64,000 nt of DNA from Pseudomonas panipatensis. Its GTDB lineage: Bacteria > Pseudomonadota > Gammaproteobacteria > Pseudomonadales > Pseudomonadaceae. The position numbers and the translations under genes are program-made. The stretch is from NCBI RefSeq assembly GCF_900099785.1, contig NZ_FNDS01000007.1:1-64000 (forward strand), read 5' to 3'. The first letter of the stretch is position 1, and each line of letters starts with the position of its first letter. Below, piece after piece: positions 35,077 through 44,205 of the stretch. Under the pieces are notes generated by a model. The model was not told the DNA's origin. It did no database searches and saw nothing but the letters and a program-made list of their open reading frames with translations.

Positions 35077-36912
35077 ATGTGTGGAATCGTTGGCGCCATT
35101 GCCGAACGTAACGTCACCCCGATCCTCGTCGAAGGCCTGAAGCGCCTCGAATACCGTGGATACGACAGTGCCGGTCTGGCCCTGGTGGATGCCGCCGGGC
35201 ATCTGCAGCGCCGTCGTCGCGCCGGCAAGGTGGCGGGCCTGGAACAGTCGCTCGCCGAGCAGCCGCTCAGCGGCCAGTTGGGTATCGCTCACACTCGCTG
35301 GGCCACCCATGGCGCGCCGAGCGAGGACAATGCCCACCCGCATTTCTCCAATGGCCAGTTGGCGGTGGTGCACAACGGCATCATCGAGAACCACGAGGAG
35401 CTGCGCGAGTACCTCAAGGGGTTGGGCTATCAGTTCACCTCGCAAACCGATACCGAGGTCATCGTCCATCTGCTGCACCGGCGCTTGAGCGAGCTGGGCG
35501 ATCTGACCCTGGCGCTCAAGGCCACGGTCAAGGAGCTGCACGGTGCCTATGGCCTGGCGGCGATCAGCGCCGCGCAGCCGGACCGCATCCTGGCCGCACG
35601 TAGCGGCAGTCCGCTGGTGGTCGGCCTGGGCCTGGGCGAGAACTTCCTTGCCTCCGACCAATTGGCCCTGCGTCAGGTCACCGACCGCTTCATCTACCTG
35701 GAAGAGGGCGACATCGTCGAGCTGCGCCGCGATAGCGTGCGCCTATGGGATGCCGAGGGGCGCGAAGTGCAGCGTGAGGCGGTGCGTCACCGCGAGGGCG
35801 CCGAAGCGGCCGACAAGGGCGAGTACCGGCACTTCATGCTCAAGGAGATCCATGAGCAGCCGATGGTGGTGCAGCGCACCCTGGAGGGTCGCCTGGGCAG
35901 CCAGCAGGTGCTGGTGGAGAACTTCGGTCCGGACGCCGCCGCGCTGTTCGCCAAGGTGCGCAACGTGCAAATCGTCGCCTGCGGCACCAGCTACCATGCG
36001 GGCATGGTCGCGCGTTACTGGCTCGAAGAGCTGACCGGTATCCCCTGTCAGGTGGAGGTCGCCAGCGAGTTCCGTTACCGCAAGGTCGCGGTTCAGCCGG
36101 ATGCGCTCTTTGTCACCATTTCTCAGTCCGGCGAGACCGCCGATACCCTGGCCGCGCTGCGTAATGCCAAGCAGTTGGGCTTCCTCTCCACCCTGGCGAT
36201 CTGCAACGTCGCCACCAGCTCGCTGGTGCGCGAGTCGGACATGACGTTGCTGACCATGGCCGGACCGGAGATCGGCGTGGCCTCGACCAAGGCCTTTACC
36301 ACCCAACTGGTGGCCTTGATGCTGCTGACGCTGGCGATCGGCCAGGTGCAGAAGCGTCTGGGCGAGGGCGTCGAGGCCGAACTGGTGGCGGCGTTGCGCC
36401 GTCTGCCGACCCATCTCGAAGAAGCGCTGATGATGGACAAGGTGGTGGAAAAGCTCAGCGAGTTGTTCGCCGAGAAGCACAACACCCTGTTCCTCGGCCG
36501 TGGCACCCAGTATCCGGTGGCCATGGAGGGCGCGCTCAAGCTCAAGGAGATTTCCTATATCCATGCCGAGGCTTATCCGGCCGGCGAGCTCAAGCACGGT
36601 CCCTTGGCCCTGGTGGATGCCGACATGCCGGTGGTGACGGTGGCGCCCAACAATGAGTTGCTGGAAAAGCTCAAGTCCAACCTGCAGGAAGTTCGTGCCC
36701 GCGGTGGCGAACTGATCGTCTTCGCCGAGGCCGATACCGGTCTGGGCAATGGGCCTGGCACCCATGTGGTGAGCATGCCGTCGATCCATGACTGCCTGGC
36801 ACCGATCCTCTACACCGTCCCGTTGCAGTTGCTCTCCTACTATGTGGCGGTGCTCAAGGGCACCGACGTCGATCAGCCGCGCAACCTGGCCAAGTCAGTC
36901 ACCGTGGAGTGA
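35077..36912 (+). CDS. glmS: Glutamine--fructose-6-phosphate aminotransferase, GlmS
   Basis: A 611-residue enzyme making glucosamine-6-phosphate from fructose-6-phosphate and glutamine, the first step to UDP-GlcNAc for peptidoglycan and LPS. The class II glutaminase domain starts MCGIVGAI, with Cys2 as nucleophile after Met removal. Two SIS sugar-isomerase domains follow ([36 protein letters not shown]), and the C-terminus is [14 protein letters not shown] 6 bases before the ATG at 35077 fixes the start. The 3' end is the Tn7 target sequence. Confidence 0.97.
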   Translation: MCGIVGAIAERNVTPILVEGLKRLEYRGYDSAGLALVDAAGHLQRRRRAGKVAGLEQSLAEQPLSGQLGIAHTRWATHGAPSEDNAHPHFSNGQLAVVHNGIIENHEELREYLKGLGYQFTSQTDTEVIVHLLHRRLSELGDLTLALKATVKELHGAYGLAAISAAQPDRILAARSGSPLVVGLGLGENFLASDQLALRQVTDRFIYLEEGDIVELRRDSVRLWDAEGREVQREAVRHREGAEAADKGEYRHFMLKEIHEQPMVVQRTLEGRLGSQQVLVENFGPDAAALFAKVRNVQIVACGTSYHAGMVARYWLEELTGIPCQVEVASEFRYRKVAVQPDALFVTISQSGETADTLAALRNAKQLGFLSTLAICNVATSSLVRESDMTLLTMAGPEIGVASTKAFTTQLVALMLLTLAIGQVQKRLGEGVEAELVAALRRLPTHLEEALMMDKVVEKLSELFAEKHNTLFLGRGTQYPVAMEGALKLKEISYIHAEAYPAGELKHGPLALVDADMPVVTVAPNNELLEKLKSNLQEVRARGGELIVFAEADTGLGNGPGTHVVSMPSIHDCLAPILYTVPLQLLSYYVAVLKGTDVDQPRNLAKSVTVE

Positions 36913-36940
36913 CGCCTGGCCGCAAACTGACGCGCCGCTG
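36877..36940 (+). other. attTn7 site, unoccupied
   Basis: The last 36 codon-constrained bases of glmS (encoding [10 protein letters not shown]) are the sequence recognised by TnsD, and Tn7 inserts about 25 bp past the stop codon, here near 36937. No Tn7 ends or tns genes follow, so the site is empty. The predicted insertion point falls at the left arm of the hairpin at 36937-36962. Confidence 0.75.
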
Positions 36941-36962
36941 GTCCGAGAGAGGTCGGACCAGC
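36937..36962 (+). terminator. Hairpin downstream of glmS
   Basis: A perfect 10-bp inverted repeat GCTGGTCCGA / TCGGACCAGC with a 6-base loop (GAGAGG), 25 bp after the glmS stop codon. There is no T-run after it, so it may act as an mRNA-stabilising 3' stem or a weak terminator. Confidence 0.6.
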
Positions 36963-37241
36963 GCTGGCCCGCACGGGAATCAAGAAAGATTCCTTCGTTT
37001 TTCGCTGGCCATTCCCTGATGCTGTGGCAAAATTCACGCGCTTAATTTTTCGTTAAGAATTCGCCATGTCGGCGAGCGCTTGGCCGCGGCGCAGAAAATG
37101 ACTCGCGTTTGCATGGCCAGGCCCGATTCTATTCAGTTCATTGTTTTGGCGACGGATGAAAGGTAATCCTCTTCTTGCTGGCACTAGCCTTGCACCGCTC
37201 GGCCGACCGTTCGTAATGCCACTCGGCGCGGGGGATGCGCG
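36963..37241. promoter_or_regulatory. Region upstream of the epimerase cassette
   Basis: This stretch is part of a 329-bp gap. It has no gene and is A+T-richer than its surroundings at about 36975-37070. Small inverted repeats GAATC-AAGAAA-GATTC (near 36977) and CTTAA-TTTTTCG-TTAAG (near 37041) are visible. The cassette's promoter should be here; no clear -35/-10 pair was chosen. Confidence 0.4.
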
Positions 37242-38240
37242 ATGAAGTTCCTGGTCACCGGCGCTGCCGGCTTTATCGGCTTCCACACGGCGGATCGCTT
37301 GTGCCGGGAAGGACACGAGGTCGTCGGCATCGACAACCTCAACGACTACTACAGCGTCGACCTCAAGCTGTCGCGTCTGGAGTTGCTGCGCAAGCACGGC
37401 AATTTCCGCTTCGAGAAGCTCGACATCGGCGACCGCGTTCGCCTGGCTGAGCTGTTCCGTGACGAGCAGTTCGAGCGCGTCATCCACCTGGCCGCGCAGG
37501 CCGGGGTCCGTTACTCGCTGGAAAACCCGGATCTCTACGCCGACGTCAACCTCACCGGCTTCCTCAATATCCTCGAAGGCTGCCGGCACAATGCAGTTGG
37601 CCATCTGGCCTATGCGTCGAGCAGCTCGGTCTACGGCATGAACAGCCCGATGCCGTTCTCCACCAATGCCACCGTGGACCAGCCGGTATCGCTTTACGCC
37701 GCCACCAAGCGTGCCAACGAGCTGATGGCGTACACCTATGCGCATCTCTACCGGCTGCCGGTCACCGGCCTGCGCTTCTTCACCGTCTACGGCCCCTGGG
37801 GGCGCCCTGACATGGCGCTGTTCAAGTTCACCCGGGCCATCCTCGATGGGCGGCCGATCGATATCTACAACAATGGCGAGATGTCCCGCGACTTCACCTA
37901 TGTCGACGATGTGGTCGAGGGGATTGTGCGTATCCAGGACTGCCCGCCACAGCCCGAGCAACCCGGCGAGGCGCCCGCCGCGCTCTATAACATCGGCCTC
38001 GGTGCGCCCGTTCGTTTGCTGGACATGGTGCACTGCGTCGAAGAGGCGATCGGTCAGGAAGCCATCAAGAACTTCCTGCCCCTGCAGCCTGGCGATGTGC
38101 TACAGACATGGGCCAATGTCGACGATCTGGTTCGCCGCATCGATTTCCGCCCAGTCACCCCCCTGTCCGAGGGTGTGAAGCGCTTCGTCGAGTGGTATCG
38201 CGACTATTATGGGCGGACTGCCGATCACCCCTGTGCCTGA
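37242..38240 (+). CDS. UDP-glucuronate 4-epimerase-like SDR enzyme
   Basis: A 332-residue extended SDR: NAD-binding GAAGFIG (7-13), acidic GIDNLNDYY (29-37), catalytic Ser127-129 region, and YxxxK as Tyr152/Lys156 (LYAATKRANE). The pattern GIDNLNDYYSVDLK and LRFFTVYGPWGRPDMALFKF is typical of the CapI-type branch that interconverts UDP-glucuronate and UDP-galacturonate. It would supply a UDP-uronic acid for the two downstream glycosyltransferases. It starts the three-gene cassette 329 bp after glmS; the next gene follows after 48 bp. Confidence 0.85.
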   Translation: MKFLVTGAAGFIGFHTADRLCREGHEVVGIDNLNDYYSVDLKLSRLELLRKHGNFRFEKLDIGDRVRLAELFRDEQFERVIHLAAQAGVRYSLENPDLYADVNLTGFLNILEGCRHNAVGHLAYASSSSVYGMNSPMPFSTNATVDQPVSLYAATKRANELMAYTYAHLYRLPVTGLRFFTVYGPWGRPDMALFKFTRAILDGRPIDIYNNGEMSRDFTYVDDVVEGIVRIQDCPPQPEQPGEAPAALYNIGLGAPVRLLDMVHCVEEAIGQEAIKNFLPLQPGDVLQTWANVDDLVRRIDFRPVTPLSEGVKRFVEWYRDYYGRTADHPCA

Positions 38241-38288
38241 ACGCCACGCGGGCAACCCCAACAGAATTCACTTCAGGAATAGCAGAGC

Positions 38289-39029
38289 ATGTCGAACAGC
38301 CCCTTCGTATCGGTGCTGATACCGGCCAAGAACGAGGCCCAGAACCTTCCCACGCTGCTTCAGGAAGTCCGCCAGGCGCTTGCCGGCGAAGACTTCGAGG
38401 TGATCGTCGTCGACGACGGCAGCACCGATGGGAGCGCGGCGCTGCTGCAGAGCATGCAGCGCGAAGGCTATTCGCAGCTGCGTGTCCTGGTGCATGACCG
38501 CTCGCTGGGCCAGAGTACCTCCATCTACCACGCCGCCGAGGCTGCGCGCGGCACTTGGCTGGCGACCCTGGACGGCGACGGGCAGAACGACCCGGCGGAC
38601 ATTCCCGGCATGCTGGCCCTCGTCCGTGCCGCTGATTGCCCGGCCAACCTCAAGCTGATCGCCGGGCACCGCGTGAAGCGCCGCGATAGCGCGAGCAAGC
38701 GCTGGGCTTCGCGCTTCGCCAACCGCCTGCGCGCCAAGCTGCTCAACGACCACACCCCGGACACCGGTTGCGGACTCAAGGTGATCGAGCGCCAGGCGTT
38801 CCTTCAACTGCCTTACTTCGATCACATGCACCGCTATATCCCCGCCCTGATTCAGCGCCACAAGGGCGCCATGCGCGTGCATCCGGTCAACCACCGGCCA
38901 CGCAGCGCCGGTGTGTCCAAATACGGCAACATCGACCGGGCCCTGGTTGGCATCCTCGACCTTTTCGGCGTCTGGTGGCTGATTCGCCGCACGCGCCTGG
39001 ATGCCGTACCGCGCGAACTGGAGCATTGA
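38289..39029 (+). CDS. GT2 polyprenyl-phosphate glycosyltransferase (DPM1/ArnC/RgtE-like)
   Basis: A 246-residue family 2 glycosyltransferase: SVLIPAKNEAQNLPTLL start, nucleotide-binding VVDDGSTDGS (41-49) and the metal-binding/catalytic DGDGQNDP (95-102). It lacks the long C-terminal membrane pair of ArnC but has a hydrophobic C-terminal stretch (ALVGILDLFGVWWLI). It resembles dolichol-phosphate-mannose-synthase-like enzymes that transfer a sugar from a nucleotide donor to undecaprenyl phosphate on the cytoplasmic face. In context the sugar may be galacturonic acid, as for Rhizobium RgtE. The next gene starts 3 bases after its stop. Confidence 0.85.
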   Translation: MSNSPFVSVLIPAKNEAQNLPTLLQEVRQALAGEDFEVIVVDDGSTDGSAALLQSMQREGYSQLRVLVHDRSLGQSTSIYHAAEAARGTWLATLDGDGQNDPADIPGMLALVRAADCPANLKLIAGHRVKRRDSASKRWASRFANRLRAKLLNDHTPDTGCGLKVIERQAFLQLPYFDHMHRYIPALIQRHKGAMRVHPVNHRPRSAGVSKYGNIDRALVGILDLFGVWWLIRRTRLDAVPRELEH

Positions 39030-39032
39030 TGC

Positions 39033-40598
39033 ATGGCTGACGTGGGTCGGTTGTCGGGCGGCGAGGCAAGGCATCGCGGGTTCCTGGCGCGCTTTTCCCG
39101 CAGCCCCTGGTTGCTACTGCTGCTGGCGGCCCTGCTGCTGGGCGCCGGCCTTGGATTGCGTCATCCAAGCAATGTCGATGAAGAGCGTTTCCTGGGCGTC
39201 GCCCTGGAAATGCTGCAGAACGGCGATTGGCTGATTCCCCATCGCGCCGCCGAGATATACCCGGACAAGCCGCCGGTCTTCATGTGGCTGGTGGCGTTGC
39301 TGGTGCGCCTGGGGGTGAGCCCGCACGTCGCGCTGTTCCTTCCGGGCTTCTTCGCCGGCCTGGTGGCCACCGCCTGCCTCTACGACCTCGGCAAGCGCCT
39401 GTGGAATCGCCGCGTCGGCGTTTGCGCCAGCCTGCTGTTCCTCGCGACTTACCAGACCTATGCGGTGCTCCGTGACGGGCAGATCGACGGTTTCCTCTGC
39501 CTGTGGATCAGCCTCGGCTTCTACGGTCTGCTGCGGCATCTGATGTTGGGGCCGGCCTGGCGCTGGTTCTATCTTGCCTGTGCGGCCATGGGCATGGGCA
39601 TCATCAGCAAGGGCGTTGGCTTCCTTCCCGCGTTGATGCTGATTCCCTACGCCTATGGTGTGCGCCAGGGCTGGAAAGGCCTGGTACGCATGCCCGGACA
39701 GGCGCGTGCCTGGTGGCTGGGGCTGCTGGTGACGCTGGCGACCATCGCGCTGTGGCTGGTGCCTTTGCTGATCCGCGTGGCGCTGGACGGTGGCGCGGAT
39801 GGCCGTGCGTACCTGGACGATATTCTGCTGCACCAGACCGCCAAGCGCTTTGCCAGTGCCTGGCAGCATCAGGAACCGTTCTGGTACTTCTTCGTCAAGG
39901 TCATCCCGCAGTATTGGATGCCGCTGCTGCTGGCGCTGCCGTGGATGGTGCCGGCGTGGCGGCGACAGCTGGCGCGCCGCGATGGCCGCTATCTGGTGCT
40001 GCTCGGCTGGGTGGCGCTGGTGCTGCTGTTCTTCACCCTCAGCTCCGGCAAGCGCAAGCTCTACATCTTCCCGGCGTTGCCCGGGCTGGTCCTGGCGATG
40101 GCGCCGCTTCTGCCCTGGCTGTTGCGCCGCTGGTTCGCCGGCAGGCCCTGGGTGCGCAAGGTCTTCGTCGTTCTGGCGGTGCTCTGGTTCAGCGCCTGGT
40201 TTGCCCGCGGCTTCATCGAGCCGCTGCGCGCCGGTGGCAACGACCGCCAACAGCTGATGGCGGAGGTCGCCCAGGAAAGCCAGGGGGCCGAGTTGGTCCT
40301 TGCCGGTTGGCGCGAAGGTCACTGGCTGTATGCCCGGCAGCCGCTGGTGCACTTCGGCCTCGATACGCCGAACCAGGTGGTCATGGCTGCCGAGTGGCTA
40401 CGAAGTCACCCGCAGGATGTCGCGATGATCTCCGCCGATGATCTCGAGCGTTGCTTCCAGCGGGAGCGTGCGCTGGAGGTAAAAGGCAAGTTCGAAGAGC
40501 AATGGTTCCTGGTTCGCGCGGACGCGGACAACGGCCAGTGCCACGACGTCACGCCCCACGAAACCTACCGATTCGCCTGGCGGAAGAGCTTCTTCTGA
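39033..40598 (+). CDS. GT39 (ArnT/RgtA-like) membrane glycosyltransferase
   Basis: A 521-residue integral membrane enzyme with about 11-12 predicted helices and a C-terminal periplasmic domain. The first periplasmic loop has the family's catalytic Asp (Asp49 of VDEERFLGVALEML) and the lipid-carrier-binding YPDKPPVFMW (76-85). Such enzymes move a sugar from a polyprenyl phosphate to lipid A, core LPS or a protein on the periplasmic side. With the upstream epimerase and GT2 it suggests a uronic-acid modification of the envelope; the acceptor is unknown. Confidence 0.85.
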   Translation: MADVGRLSGGEARHRGFLARFSRSPWLLLLLAALLLGAGLGLRHPSNVDEERFLGVALEMLQNGDWLIPHRAAEIYPDKPPVFMWLVALLVRLGVSPHVALFLPGFFAGLVATACLYDLGKRLWNRRVGVCASLLFLATYQTYAVLRDGQIDGFLCLWISLGFYGLLRHLMLGPAWRWFYLACAAMGMGIISKGVGFLPALMLIPYAYGVRQGWKGLVRMPGQARAWWLGLLVTLATIALWLVPLLIRVALDGGADGRAYLDDILLHQTAKRFASAWQHQEPFWYFFVKVIPQYWMPLLLALPWMVPAWRRQLARRDGRYLVLLGWVALVLLFFTLSSGKRKLYIFPALPGLVLAMAPLLPWLLRRWFAGRPWVRKVFVVLAVLWFSAWFARGFIEPLRAGGNDRQQLMAEVAQESQGAELVLAGWREGHWLYARQPLVHFGLDTPNQVVMAAEWLRSHPQDVAMISADDLERCFQRERALEVKGKFEEQWFLVRADADNGQCHDVTPHETYRFAWRKSFF

Positions 40599-40959
40599 GT
40601 CCGCGCCCTGCGGCGTCAGAGACAGGCGGATTGTCCCGATGAGTGGCCTTGGACAGCGGAGCTGGTAGCTCCGCCGTCCGGCGCCGCGCTCGAATCACAG
40701 TGACTCCGAGCGATCGCCTCCGGCGCCTGGCAGACCTGTCAGTCGTGGCGATCCTGGGGTGCCGACCTCGCCCACTGCCCGCTAAATGCCTGTGGATCGG
40801 CACTGTGACTGGCCTTTGGGCCGGACGGCAGGCGGCACTGCTCGGCGCCACGAAGCGACGCGATGCTTGGCAAAGGGGGGGTTGTCTGGAGTTGCGGCGA
40901 CGGACAGTCGCTGGGCGTGGGCGGCCTGCCGATGGCGCCGCCCCACCCATTGCAATGGC
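40599..40959. other. Convergent intergenic region with a strong hairpin
   Basis: This 361-bp gap lies between convergent genes and has no credible reading frame. It contains a strong hairpin at 40651-40679: GGAC-A-GCGGAGCT, loop GGT, AGCTCCGC-C-GTCC. There is no T-run. It probably shields the 3' end of the cassette transcript. Nothing else was recognised. Confidence 0.5.
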
Positions 40960-41619
40960 TCAGTTCAGCTCTGCGCTTTGCGCTGCGTCTTCGCTGCGAG
41001 CCTGGCGGCGGATCAGTGCGAGGTTGCGGAGGTACACCACGATGCCGAAGGATTGGCCGAGGATGATGATGGGATCGCGCTGCGCGACCGCGTAGGCGAA
41101 CAGCATGACGCTGCCGATCATCGACATGTACCAGAAGTGGATGGGGTTGACCGGGCGGTTGGCTCGCTCGGAGAACCAGAGTTGCAGCATGAAGCGGCCG
41201 GTGAAGATCACCTGCCCGACCATGCCGATCAGGGTCCAGAGCGGATCCGCGGTGGTGATCGCATGGATGATGGGCTCCGGCTTGGACAGCCAGCCCAGGC
41301 CGATGGCCGCTGACGAAAGACCCAGCCATGGCCAGGCGAAGAACGGCGGTTGCGCGCCGGCGTAGCGGCGATCCAGTTCCAGGTTGCGCAGGTAGATGGC
41401 CAGGCCGGCCATCTGTCCCAGGCAGATCACCAGGTCGCGCTGATGGGTCGCATAGGCCAGAAGCAGAACCGCGCCGGCGCAGCTGAAGTACCAAAAGTGC
41501 ACCGGCATGAGGCTCTTGCGCGCGCGCTCCGAAAGAATCCACTGCACCAGGAAACGTGCCGAAAACGCACACTGCGCCAGGAGTCCGACGACGAACCAGA
41601 TCGGATTGATGCCGCTCAA
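40960..41619 (-). CDS. Membrane protein with two LAB_N (lipid-A-disaccharide synthase N-terminal-like) domains
   Basis: About 219 residues made of two similar halves, each with three helices. The repeated signature is FLVQWILSERARKSLMPVHF then WYFSCAGAVLLLAYA in the first half, and FMLQLWFSERANRPVNPIHF then WYMSMIGSVMLFAYA in the second. This is the LAB_N domain, found N-terminally in some LpxB proteins and alone near lipid A-modifying glycosyltransferases. It may move or present a lipid-linked sugar. The start is uncertain: no ATG or GTG fits. TTG at 41619 is chosen because GAGGG lies 7 bases upstream; TTG at 41646 or 41673 are alternatives. Confidence 0.8.
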   Translation of the reverse strand: MSGINPIWFVVGLLAQCAFSARFLVQWILSERARKSLMPVHFWYFSCAGAVLLLAYATHQRDLVICLGQMAGLAIYLRNLELDRRYAGAQPPFFAWPWLGLSSAAIGLGWLSKPEPIIHAITTADPLWTLIGMVGQVIFTGRFMLQLWFSERANRPVNPIHFWYMSMIGSVMLFAYAVAQRDPIIILGQSFGIVVYLRNLALIRRQARSEDAAQSAELN

Positions 41620-41815
41620 CAGGAAGCCCTCATACGCTGTACTCAAACCGCCGCGGTTATAGCGGCGCGGCAAGTTTACCTGATGTAGTGGGCAGTTTTC
41701 AGTTCGGGGCAGTCGCAGGCGCCGGGCGGATTACCGAATCGTCACGCCGGCATCAGCATGGCGTTAGCGCGGCGACTTTAGGGTGGTGCCGAATCCCAAT
41801 GACGAGGTACTTCCC

Positions 41816-42136
41816 ATGACCCTTTCCCGTCTCCTCTTCGTAGCGTTGCTCGGTACATCTTCCCTGGCTCTGGCACAGAGCGGCGGCGACCGGACCTTCG
41901 AACGTATGGAGCAGAACCGCCTGGCGGCCATGCAGAGCGCGGCCAACGCCGAGGCAGCCATGCAGGCGCGTCAGTATCACTACGGCATGGAACTGGACAT
42001 CGCCAAGGTGCTCGCGGTCGTACCGAGCGAGGGCTGTGGCGTGGTGCCGGTGCGCATGCGCTACCTGGACTCGCAAGGTGCCGAGCAGGAGCTGCAATAC
42101 CGCGCCGAGCGCGTCAGCTGCAACCGCGGCAAATGA
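41816..42136 (+). CDS. DUF2790 exported protein
   Basis: A 106-residue protein with a signal peptide (MTLSRLLFVALLGTSSLALA). The mature part has a charged helix (DRTFERMEQNRLAAMQSAAN) followed by YHYGMELDIAKVLAV and GCGVVPVRMRYLDSQG, the DUF2790 domain. These small periplasmic proteins are common in Pseudomonas and several are induced by heavy metals through two-component systems. Its location at the end of czcRS supports a metal-stress role, but the function is not known. GAGG lies 8 bases before the ATG. It is convergent with czcS. Confidence 0.82.
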   Translation: MTLSRLLFVALLGTSSLALAQSGGDRTFERMEQNRLAAMQSAANAEAAMQARQYHYGMELDIAKVLAVVPSEGCGVVPVRMRYLDSQGAEQELQYRAERVSCNRGK

Positions 42137-42142
42137 GCTGAT

Positions 42143-43534
42143 TCAGGCCCGTGGGAGCGGGAAGCGGAGGAGGAACAGCGTCGGGCCAGAGGCCGAACTC
42201 TCCACCGCCACCGTTCCTCGATGCAGACTCATGATTGAGCGAACGATCGCCAGGCCGAGACCGGTGCCACCCTCGGCGCGCGAACGGCTGCTGTCGACCC
42301 GATAGAAACGCTCGAACAGCATCGCCAGGTGCTGCTGTGCGATACCGGGGCCCGGATTGCCGACACAGAGCCTGACCTGTGCGTCGTCGGCATCGATGCG
42401 AATCGAGACCAGGCTGCCGGGTGGGCTATGACGGATGGCGTTGGACAGCAGGTTGGAGATCGCCCGCTGGATCATCAGGCGATCGCCCATCACCCAGCCT
42501 TCGCCAGTGATCTCTATATCCACCTGCTTCTCTTCGGCGGGCAGCAGGAACAGCTCGGCAACCTTGTACGCCTCTTCATCGAGCGCTACCCGTTTGAACC
42601 CGGCCTGGGCCTGCGGCTGGCTGACCTGGGCCAGGAACAGCATGTCGCTGACGATTCGCGTCACCCGACTCAGCTCCTCGACACTGGAGGCCAGCACCGC
42701 CTTGTACTCCTCGCATGCTCGTTCCCGCGACAGCGTGACCTGGGCCTTGCCCAGCAGGTTGCTGATGGGCGAGCGCAATTCGTGGGCAAGATCGTCGGAA
42801 AACTGCGTGAGTTGCTGCACGCCGCTGTCCAGGCGGTGCAGCATGACGTTCAACGCATGGGCCGCTTCTCTCAACTCCAGCGGCAGCCTCTCCAGCGGGA
42901 TGCGATGACTGAGATCTTCCGTGGAGACGCGCGATGCGACCTTGCGGAAGTGCCGCAGCGGTGACAGGCCGCGTTGCACGATGTACCAGGCGCCGAGTCC
43001 GACCAGCAGTAGCAGGAAGGGCACACTGGTCAGCACCAGGTGGCGGAAGGCTTCGAGCAGGCTGGCATCGGCCGAGCGGTCGAGGGACAGCAGGATGCGC
43101 ACAGGCGTGCCGTCTTTCAGCTCTGCGCGGGTGCCGACGATGAGCAGCCGCGCGCCGTCGGGGTCGCTCCACTCGTAATAGGACAGGCCGCTGCCAACCT
43201 GGAGCCCATCCAGCGCTTCGTTATTGGCGCCGGTGCTGGTGTCCAGCAGCGGGGTTTCGCCCTTGGCCAAGGGCAGCACCGTCAGGCTGAGGTTGTCGTG
43301 GCCCAGTACCAGATCGAGCAGGCTGTGCGGTTGCCGGGCCAGGGCGCTGTTGTCGAAGCCCTCCACCAGGCTGTGCCGCACTTGTCGCAGCTTGTCCGTC
43401 ATCGCCCTGTGGGCGCGGGTTTCCAGTTCGTGGCTGAGGGCTGCATAGGCGAGCAGCGCCAGCATCACCACCAGGGATGCGCACAGCAGGCTGACGGCGA
43501 TGCCCAGCCGGCTCGACAGGCTGGCGGGTTTCAC
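42143..43534 (-). CDS. czcS: CzcS, heavy-metal sensor histidine kinase
   Basis: A 463-residue kinase of the CzcS/IrlS/CusS family: membrane helices at about 11-33 and 167-186 flank a periplasmic sensor. HAMP follows (about 187-240), then the dimerisation/phosphotransfer domain with His251 in [12 protein letters not shown], and an ATPase with [10 protein letters not shown] and [10 protein letters not shown]. It senses excess Zn/Cd/Co in the periplasm and phosphorylates CzcR. The start is GTG at 43534, overlapping the czcR stop (GTGA). Confidence 0.92.
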   Translation of the reverse strand: MKPASLSSRLGIAVSLLCASLVVMLALLAYAALSHELETRAHRAMTDKLRQVRHSLVEGFDNSALARQPHSLLDLVLGHDNLSLTVLPLAKGETPLLDTSTGANNEALDGLQVGSGLSYYEWSDPDGARLLIVGTRAELKDGTPVRILLSLDRSADASLLEAFRHLVLTSVPFLLLLVGLGAWYIVQRGLSPLRHFRKVASRVSTEDLSHRIPLERLPLELREAAHALNVMLHRLDSGVQQLTQFSDDLAHELRSPISNLLGKAQVTLSRERACEEYKAVLASSVEELSRVTRIVSDMLFLAQVSQPQAQAGFKRVALDEEAYKVAELFLLPAEEKQVDIEITGEGWVMGDRLMIQRAISNLLSNAIRHSPPGSLVSIRIDADDAQVRLCVGNPGPGIAQQHLAMLFERFYRVDSSRSRAEGGTGLGLAIVRSIMSLHRGTVAVESSASGPTLFLLRFPLPRA

Positions 43535-44205
43535 TCGCGCTCCTCGAGGACGTAGCCGACGCCTCTCAGGGTATGGATCAGCTTGTTCTCGAAGGGATCG
43601 TCGACCTTGATGCGCAGGCGGCGAATGGTCACTTCCACCACATTGGTATCGCAGTCGAAGTTCATGTCCCAGACCTGGGAAATGATCTGGGTGCGGGTGA
43701 GGACTTCGCCGGTGCGGCTCATCAGCAGATGCAGCAAGGCGAACTCCTTGGTGGTCAGGTCTATGCGCCGGCCCTCGCGGTAGGCGCGGTGGCGCGCCGG
43801 GTCGAGTTCCAGGCCGGCCACCTTGAAGACCTCCGGTACCGACACGCGCTCGCTGCGCCTGAGCAGGGTGCGGACGCGGGCGAGCAGTTCGGGGAATTCG
43901 AAGGGTTTGACCAGGTAGTCGTCGGCGCCCAGTTCCAGGCCGCGGACACGGTCGGCGAGGCGGCCTCTGGCGGTCAGCAGCATGATCCGCGTATCGCATT
44001 CGCGCCGCAGATTCTGCAGGACTTCCCAACCGTCCATTTGCGGCAGATTGACGTCGAGTATCACCAGGCCGTAGGTGCCTTGCTGAGCGAGGTACAGTCC
44101 GTCGACACCGTTGTTGGCCCGGTCGACGATGAAGCCGCTCTCGCTGAGCCCCTGATGCAGGTAGTCGGCGGTCTTGGATTCATCCTCTACAACTAGAATT
44201 CGCAT
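43531..44205 (-). CDS. czcR: CzcR, heavy-metal response regulator
   Basis: A 224-residue OmpR/PhoB-type regulator: receiver with phospho-acceptor Asp51 ([15 protein letters not shown]) and conserved Lys in [10 protein letters not shown], and a winged-helix output domain ([29 protein letters not shown]). It activates czcCBA; in P. aeruginosa CzcR also lowers expression of the porin OprD, which is of interest because an OprD-family porin gene lies at 50983. It is divergent from czcC across a 518-bp gap. Confidence 0.93.
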   Translation of the reverse strand: MRILVVEDESKTADYLHQGLSESGFIVDRANNGVDGLYLAQQGTYGLVILDVNLPQMDGWEVLQNLRRECDTRIMLLTARGRLADRVRGLELGADDYLVKPFEFPELLARVRTLLRRSERVSVPEVFKVAGLELDPARHRAYREGRRIDLTTKEFALLHLLMSRTGEVLTRTQIISQVWDMNFDCDTNVVEVTIRRLRIKVDDPFENKLIHTLRGVGYVLEERE

